DNA of 64,000 nt from a candidate division KSB3 bacterium. Lineage in GTDB: Bacteria; Moduliflexota; Moduliflexia; Moduliflexales; Moduliflexaceae. This document shows positions 59,519 through 64,000 of the stretch, piece by piece; positions within the stretch are counted from its first letter, which is position 1, and each line of letters opens with the position of its first letter. The stretch lies in assembly GCA_002748425.1 (NCBI GenBank), contig PDSJ01000012.1:62001-126000 (forward strand), read 5' to 3'. The notes under the pieces were generated by a model. The model had not been told where the DNA came from, did no database searches, and saw only the letters and a program-made list of their open reading frames with translations. The translations under genes were made by a program, and so were the position numbers.

Positions 59519-61849
59519 TTATGTTGCAGCAACAGCCTGGATTACAGGCTGTCTTCTCCAGGTTTTTCGCTTCTTCCGGTATTGTTGATTGAGATTCTCG
59601 GTTAGGCTGACGACGTCAACGATCAGTACGACCCGTCCGTCTCCGAGTGTCGTGGCTCCTGCAAATCCTGGGGTATTCAGGAGATAGCGTCCCAACGGCT
59701 TGATGACGATTTCCTGTTGCTCCAACAGCTCATCAACGACCAGGCCGATTTTTTTCTCTGCAAGGCCAATCACGGCAACAAACGGATGGGGCTGCTTGTG
59801 TTCTGTGGTATCATGTTCGCTTCGGGCACGAGCGTTTCTGGTGTTCGATGTGGTGATTCCAAAGGCCTCTTTGAGTCTTAAAAGCGGCAGGACGACATTA
59901 CGGAGTTGTGTGACCTCCTGCCCGTCAACAATCTCGATCGTCTCGGGGTTGAGTCTGAAGCTCTCTGTAACGCTGGAGAGAGGAATCGCATAAGTCTGTT
60001 GTTCGAGTTTAATCAAGAGCACTTGAATGATGGCAAGAGTCAACGGCAGCTTGACGATAAATTTCGTCCCGATGCCGGCTTGCGTCTGGACATCGATAAT
60101 GCCTTTTAAGCGGCTGATCGCAGCTTTAACGGAGTCCATGCCGACGCCTCGTCCCGATGTACTGGTGACCTTTTGAGCCGTTGAAAAACCCGGGTGAAAG
60201 ATGAAATTTAACATTTCATTGTCGGAGAGCTTGGCATCAGAGTCCATCAGTCCCATGTCTACAGCTTTCGCGCGGATTGTATCAATGTCGATTCCGGCAC
60301 CATCGTCCTGAATCTCGATAACGATATAGCTGCCTTCCTGGTAGGAGTTCAGCGTGATCGACCCGTCCTCTGGTTTTCCTCGTTTCCGACGAATCTCAGG
60401 AGATTCGATGCCGTGGTCGGCGGCGTTGCGGACCAGGTGGATCAGCGGCTCCCCCATTTCATCCACAACGGCTTTATCGACTTCTGTTTCTTCGCCTTCC
60501 CGGATGAGGAACATTGATTTTCCGCTCTGCTTTGAAATATCCCGTACAATGCGGGGGAAACGGCTGAAAAGAGTGCCGACCTGTACCATGCGCACCTGGA
60601 GAACCGCTTCACGAAGGTCTTCGAGGCGTTTAGCCGTCGTATCATTATTTTTTTTCAGGCTGTCCCGCAAGGCTTTGTGCTCGGGACTGTCTTCCAGCTC
60701 TGCCTCGAACTGGAGGTAACGTGCCTTGGCCAGCACCAATTCGCCGACGATATTCATGAGGGCGTCGAGCTTTTTAATATCGACACGGACGGTATTAACG
60801 GATTGATCGAGGAATTCTTTCTGAGAAATGGCATGCGAAGAGGGCGTTTTTTTTTCAGGCTGCGGTACGGCCTTGAGGATGGGAGCCCCGTGTTCTTCGA
60901 TAGCGACCGGAGCCGGGATCTCAAGCTGATCATCCTCTAGCAACGGGGGCAGGTCTGTCCTGACGAATTTGTGGACAGGGACGTCTGTCTGGGATATCGA
61001 GGTTTCCAGCGGGAGAAGTGTTTTTAAAGAAAAATTTTCTTTTGTCAGGCCGCTCAGACTCTTCAGATAATCATGCAGGGCTTTCTCCGCAAGACCTGAT
61101 GCAAAAATAATACGAACCTGTAAATCGTATCCTGGCGCTGTTTTAGAGCTTGGAACCTTTGCTATCACTTCATGCTTCTGCATCAACGAGTCTGTGACTG
61201 AGGCGACAAGCTGTTCGAAACTGTTCATCATCAGGTTGAGAACCACTTCGTAGATGCCAAGCTTTCGGCTGAGGCATTCATACATACGACTTTCTTCATA
61301 TTCGCTGAGTACTCGCTGGATATCATCGGGGATCAGGCTCTTTGATGGGGCAATGAGTCCGCAGGACTCCTGACTGATGGGTCCTGCTTTGCCCAGAGCA
61401 TGTTGGGGACTGTCAGGCTTTTTCGTAACAGGCGAGGGCGTGGGGACTTCTGATAAATGCCGATCGAGCCGTTTGACCAGATCTTGAATTTCAACCCCGT
61501 GCTCGCTGCCGGTCCTGACCTCCTGGAGTATGGATTTGATTCGATCGATGCCTTCGAAGAGAATATCGACCATGTCGGCCGTTAATTCTATCTTTTCTTT
61601 TCGAAGCTTATCAAGGAGCGACTCCATTTTATGAGCGAGATCGCAGAGGTTATCAGCCCCTGCCAGGCCAGAGTTCCCCTTGAGAGTATGAACGTAACGG
61701 AAGATATTGTTCAGGAGTGCCTTATTCAGTTCGGGCTTCCCGACATATTTTTCCAGTTCTAAGACATCTTTGTCGAGCTTCTCAACAATTTCTTGTGATT
61801 CTTCGACAAAGACCTCATTTAACTCATCAATGTCTTGTTGATTCATCAT
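59519..61849 (-). CDS. cheA: Chemotaxis histidine kinase CheA
   Basis: A 776-residue kinase. The P1 domain has the phosphoryl histidine His54 in IFRYVHTLKGNSGLAG. A P2-like, response-regulator-docking region covers about 180-290, with linkers on both sides. The dimerisation helices include VDIKKLDALMNIVGELVLAK. The ATP-binding domain has LIHLVRNAADHGIE (N box) and IQDDGAGIDIDTIRAKAV (G1), then FIFHPGFSTAQKVTSTSGRGVGMD. The P5 CheW-like domain closes the protein. All catalytic elements are present. It lies between cheY and cheW. No MCP, CheR or CheB gene is in the window. Confidence 0.95.
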   Translation of the reverse strand: MMNQQDIDELNEVFVEESQEIVEKLDKDVLELEKYVGKPELNKALLNNIFRYVHTLKGNSGLAGADNLCDLAHKMESLLDKLRKEKIELTADMVDILFEGIDRIKSILQEVRTGSEHGVEIQDLVKRLDRHLSEVPTPSPVTKKPDSPQHALGKAGPISQESCGLIAPSKSLIPDDIQRVLSEYEESRMYECLSRKLGIYEVVLNLMMNSFEQLVASVTDSLMQKHEVIAKVPSSKTAPGYDLQVRIIFASGLAEKALHDYLKSLSGLTKENFSLKTLLPLETSISQTDVPVHKFVRTDLPPLLEDDQLEIPAPVAIEEHGAPILKAVPQPEKKTPSSHAISQKEFLDQSVNTVRVDIKKLDALMNIVGELVLAKARYLQFEAELEDSPEHKALRDSLKKNNDTTAKRLEDLREAVLQVRMVQVGTLFSRFPRIVRDISKQSGKSMFLIREGEETEVDKAVVDEMGEPLIHLVRNAADHGIESPEIRRKRGKPEDGSITLNSYQEGSYIVIEIQDDGAGIDIDTIRAKAVDMGLMDSDAKLSDNEMLNFIFHPGFSTAQKVTSTSGRGVGMDSVKAAISRLKGIIDVQTQAGIGTKFIVKLPLTLAIIQVLLIKLEQQTYAIPLSSVTESFRLNPETIEIVDGQEVTQLRNVVLPLLRLKEAFGITTSNTRNARARSEHDTTEHKQPHPFVAVIGLAEKKIGLVVDELLEQQEIVIKPLGRYLLNTPGFAGATTLGDGRVVLIVDVVSLTENLNQQYRKKRKTWRRQPVIQAVAAT

Positions 61850-61873
61850 AGGGGATTATTTCCTGTAAGACCA

Positions 61874-62248
61874 TCAGGCTCTTCCAAGCGTCGTCTTGAT
61901 GACATCAAGCAGCTGGTCAAGTTGAATGGGTTTGAGGAGATAGGCTGATGCCCCCAGTTCCAGCCCTTTTTCCTGATCTCTTCGGCTGTCTTCCGTCGAA
62001 ATGATCACAATAGGAATCTGACGATACTGCTCGCTTTGTTTACAATAGTCAATCAGTTCTAAGCCGTTGATATTGGGCATATTGATATCGACGAACAGCA
62101 TATCAAAGGCGTTTGTCGGGAGTTTTTGAATCGCTTCAAAGCCATCCTTTGCTTCCTCATATTCAATATCCTCTAAACGCCGAATTGCCGTTGAGATGAG
62201 GCGCCGGGTCATTTCAGAATCATCTACAATCAGTATGTTTTTAGACAT
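61874..62248 (-). CDS. cheY: CheY-like single-domain response regulator
   Basis: A 124-residue receiver domain. It has the acidic pair Asp9-Asp10 (ILIVDDSEMTRR), the phosphoacceptor Asp54 (MLFVDINMPNINGLEL), Thr/Ser switch in VIISTEDSRRD and the lysine in YLLKPIQLDQL. No output domain is present, so it probably acts by binding a partner such as a motor, as in CheY or PilG/PilH. The ATG at 62248 starts the conserved domain; the frame extends to 62338 without a ribosome site. It is 24 bases ahead of cheA and 108 bases behind the REC-DUF4388 gene. Confidence 0.92.
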   Translation of the reverse strand: MSKNILIVDDSEMTRRLISTAIRRLEDIEYEEAKDGFEAIQKLPTNAFDMLFVDINMPNINGLELIDYCKQSEQYRQIPIVIISTEDSRRDQEKGLELGASAYLLKPIQLDQLLDVIKTTLGRA

Positions 62249-62356
62249 GAGTTTCTGCGAATGAGTTCCAGAATTCAGCCTGGAGCAAATGCCTGACATC
62301 AGCCTGAACGCAGTCCCCCTCAATTCGCTTGTACACAATGAAACGATTTATGTGAA

Positions 62357-63616
62357 TTATTGATGCGTAACGCGTTGCTTACGCCGTTCGATCGCCGCTT
62401 TTCGAATGAACGTTGCCGCCCTGGCAGCAGCTAAACGGCCCTGTCCAATGCTATCCTGATCCCTGCCGATTAACACGACATAATCAATTCGTGTTCCTTT
62501 TCTGAGGACAATATATCCTTCTTCCAGGAAAAAGAAAATTTCTTTAAATTTTCCATTCTCCAAATCCGGGGCTTTTTGTCTGACAAATGCCACAAATTCT
62601 TTTTTGTCTTTAAACAGCTTCAAGGAGTCTGACGCAGTAGAATGGTGGCCCTGAAGGAGAATGGATGATTTTCCCTTGTTAATTCTGACATAATAAATGC
62701 TGTCAACCCGGCTTTCATCAACGAGACTGGTGATTTCTTGTTCTAGACGTTGTTTGAAGTCGGCATAGGGCTCAAATGCAGGCTTCTCAGCATTGGCTGC
62801 CGGCTGATTCTGAGAGGACTGAGAGACGCCTGTGGTGACATCAGCAATGCTTTTGTCATCGACTGTACAAAGCAGGGCCACCAGGTTCATCGCTTTGCCC
62901 TTGGGCATTCGTTCAGGGTCGGCCCGTCCAAAGGAAAATACCCCTTCTGTCCATTTAAGCAGCCTCCAGAACGCTTCTTCCTTTTCAATACGAGCCTTAA
63001 TGCCTTTTGACGTGTCGACCAGCACAAGGTGCTCGATGTTTCCGTAGCGGATATGCATCGAAGCGCTTTGCTTTTTTCTCGTATTCGTCAGGGTCGCGTA
63101 GCCGGAGGCATCTTCAAGGTGCAGCATCTGGAGCAGGGAGGGGAGATATTCGTTCGATAAATCGGCAATGAGACCTGCTCCTCGCTTAAGACTGCGGGTG
63201 CTCATCGTCAAAAGGCGGTCGAGCTTTTTTCGAAGATTACTCAGGAAGATGGGGAGCGATTCTGCGCTGGACGGCTTGACCATGTAGTCGATGGCACCGG
63301 CATCCAGGGCTTTACTGACGATATCCTGTTCTCCGATGCCTGTCAGAAAGACAACCGGGACTTCCGCAATGGCCGGAATTGGACTGGCCTTTAATTTGCT
63401 TGTCGTCTCGATTCCGTTCATGCCCGGTGACATGAGTACATCCATAAATACGAGATCCGGTAGCAAGGTCGGTTCACTTTTCGCGCGGACTTCCAGCAGC
63501 TCCAACGCTTTCTCGCCGGATTCCACCTGGATCGCCGTGTGATCGGCAAGTTCGACCATCTGTGATAAATAGTGACGAACAACTTTACTGTCGTCTACTA
63601 TCATAACTCTCGCCAT
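62357..63616 (-). CDS. Response regulator with DUF4388 (PatA-like) and roadblock-like output
   Basis: A 419-residue protein. The receiver domain (about 1-130) is complete: VDDSKVVRHYLSQ, phosphoacceptor Asp59 in LVFMDVLMSPGMNGIE, and YMVKPSSAES. Next a DUF4388 domain (about 150-240) has LPSLLQMLHLEDASGYATL and FWRLLKWTEGVFSFG. The C-terminal part (about 280-390) has VDSIYYVRINKGKSSILLQG and resembles a roadblock-like sensor domain. REC-DUF4388 proteins occur in gliding and twitching lineages (PatA-like) but their output is poorly known. The ATG has GGAGGAG upstream. It opens the operon that runs to 54145. Confidence 0.8.
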   Translation of the reverse strand: MARVMIVDDSKVVRHYLSQMVELADHTAIQVESGEKALELLEVRAKSEPTLLPDLVFMDVLMSPGMNGIETTSKLKASPIPAIAEVPVVFLTGIGEQDIVSKALDAGAIDYMVKPSSAESLPIFLSNLRKKLDRLLTMSTRSLKRGAGLIADLSNEYLPSLLQMLHLEDASGYATLTNTRKKQSASMHIRYGNIEHLVLVDTSKGIKARIEKEEAFWRLLKWTEGVFSFGRADPERMPKGKAMNLVALLCTVDDKSIADVTTGVSQSSQNQPAANAEKPAFEPYADFKQRLEQEITSLVDESRVDSIYYVRINKGKSSILLQGHHSTASDSLKLFKDKKEFVAFVRQKAPDLENGKFKEIFFFLEEGYIVLRKGTRIDYVVLIGRDQDSIGQGRLAAARAATFIRKAAIERRKQRVTHQ

Positions 63617-63764
63617 CTGTCGAGTTCTCCTCCATTGTGATCAAAAATTTCTTGATGGTATGTAACGTATGCGTACTTTCAGTTTAGACACATGTGGCGC
63701 CATTGCATTGACTCGAAGATGCTGAAGAAGCTCTTTATAAAATTTTTTTCAACGTCTTTTTCGA

Positions 63765-63793
63765 TTGACAATCTTTCCATATAAATTTATAGT
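63765..63793 (+). promoter_or_regulatory. Sigma-70 promoter pointing out of the window
   Basis: TTGACA (63765-63770), 17-base spacer, TATAGT (63788-63793): one mismatch in twelve to the consensus. Transcription would start near 63800 and run rightward to a gene beyond the window, perhaps beginning at 63989. Confidence 0.6.
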
Positions 63794-63988
63794 TACGTAT
63801 GGAACTTGTCGATTATTCAGGACGCGGATTGCTGTATATGATACTGTCTGACCTTGAAAATATGCTCTTCTCAGTCTGAAAAACGTCCATCAAACTTACG
63901 AGGTATTATATCATGATGTGTGAGAATTAGTCAAGTCTTTTCCTGAAGTGAATGTCAACATTTTAACACGATCCTGAGAGAAATACGA

Positions 63989-64000
63989 ATGAAAAAGAGG
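63989..64000 (+). CDS. Possible start of the next gene (four codons seen)
   Basis: ATG-AAA-AAG-AGG at the very end of the window, with GAGAG about ten bases upstream and a strong promoter 196 bases before it. A basic MKKR start is typical of a signal peptide. Too little is visible to name it. Confidence 0.25.

Larger units (their letters stand above)
63617..64000. other. Intergenic region left of the window end
   Basis: 384 bases, AT-rich. It holds a strong rightward promoter (63765-63793) and, at 63989, an ATG (MKKR) behind GAGAG that may start the next gene. A leftward TATAAA near 63735 lacks a -35, so the start of the chemotaxis operon transcript is not located. Confidence 0.5.

Overview
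The window looks like chromosomal DNA of an anaerobic or facultative Gram-negative bacterium of roughly 50% GC. Supporting signs are sigma-54 promoters with an NtrC-class activator, a TRAP-type solute receptor, leucyl/phenylalanyl-tRNA-protein transferase, a pyrophosphate-type phosphofructokinase, an AMIN/LysM periplasmic amidase, prepilin processing and a CheA/CheW/CheY cluster. RqcH and the PPi-type PFK are shared with Deltaproteobacteria-like, spirochaete-like and Modulibacteria-like lineages. I cannot place the genome to a phylum from this stretch. No rRNA, tRNA, CRISPR array, prophage or intact insertion sequence was seen.

Layout. 1-3.4 kb: the end of a TRAP transporter operon read leftward from a strong sigma-54 promoter, three equally spaced activator sites, and the gene of a membrane-anchored sigma-54 activator. 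3.5-8.6 kb: a hairpin-rich leader, a MATE exporter and a polar amino-acid ABC transporter (permease, ATPase, binding protein, second permease). 8.6-10.3 kb: an AT-rich patch with a frameshifted YcxB-like gene, a TlpA-like thioredoxin and a tiny ORF. 10.3-20.3 kb: housekeeping genes (RlmI, DinG, an isopropylmalate-dehydratase-type pair, a META lipoprotein-like protein, RqcH, LOG, inositol monophosphatase). 20.3-24 kb: an orphan sigma factor behind a candidate sigma-54 promoter, then a TPR protein carrying what looks like a dead M48 fold. 24-29 kb: xylulokinase, PPi-PFK and M32 carboxypeptidase. 29-35.4 kb: a complete oligopeptide ABC operon. 35.7-42.8 kb: DUF1015, class V aminotransferase, TerB-like, M20 peptidase, a DUF362 gene relic, Aat, Nudix and class II aldolase. 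43-46.7 kb: a gluzincin-type peptidase, then a gene-poor AT-rich stretch with intergenic repeats, an HTH/BamE-like protein, an NDT-like protein and a polyserine FmdB. 46.8-54.1 kb: Maf, amidase, the pseudouridine catabolic pair psuK-psuG, and two glycosyltransferases. 54.1-63.6 kb: one leftward operon joining chemotaxis signalling (REC-DUF4388, CheY, CheA, CheW), a glycosyltransferase, prepilin peptidase, a pseudopilin and a large unknown protein.

How the parts work together. Central carbon genes (PFK, aldolase, xylulokinase, pseudouridine salvage to ribose 5-phosphate) fit a fermentative sugar and nucleoside economy. Several uptake systems (TRAP, amino acid, peptide), with M20 and M32 peptidases, fit amino-acid and peptide scavenging. 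The last operon is the most system-like part: a Che signalling core without receptor or adaptation genes, tied by close spacing to type IV pilus-type processing and surface glycosylation. This suggests control of surface motility or adhesion rather than classical flagellar chemotaxis. The regulatory DNA around the first activator gene, three palindromes exactly 68 bp apart, is the cleanest non-coding signal.
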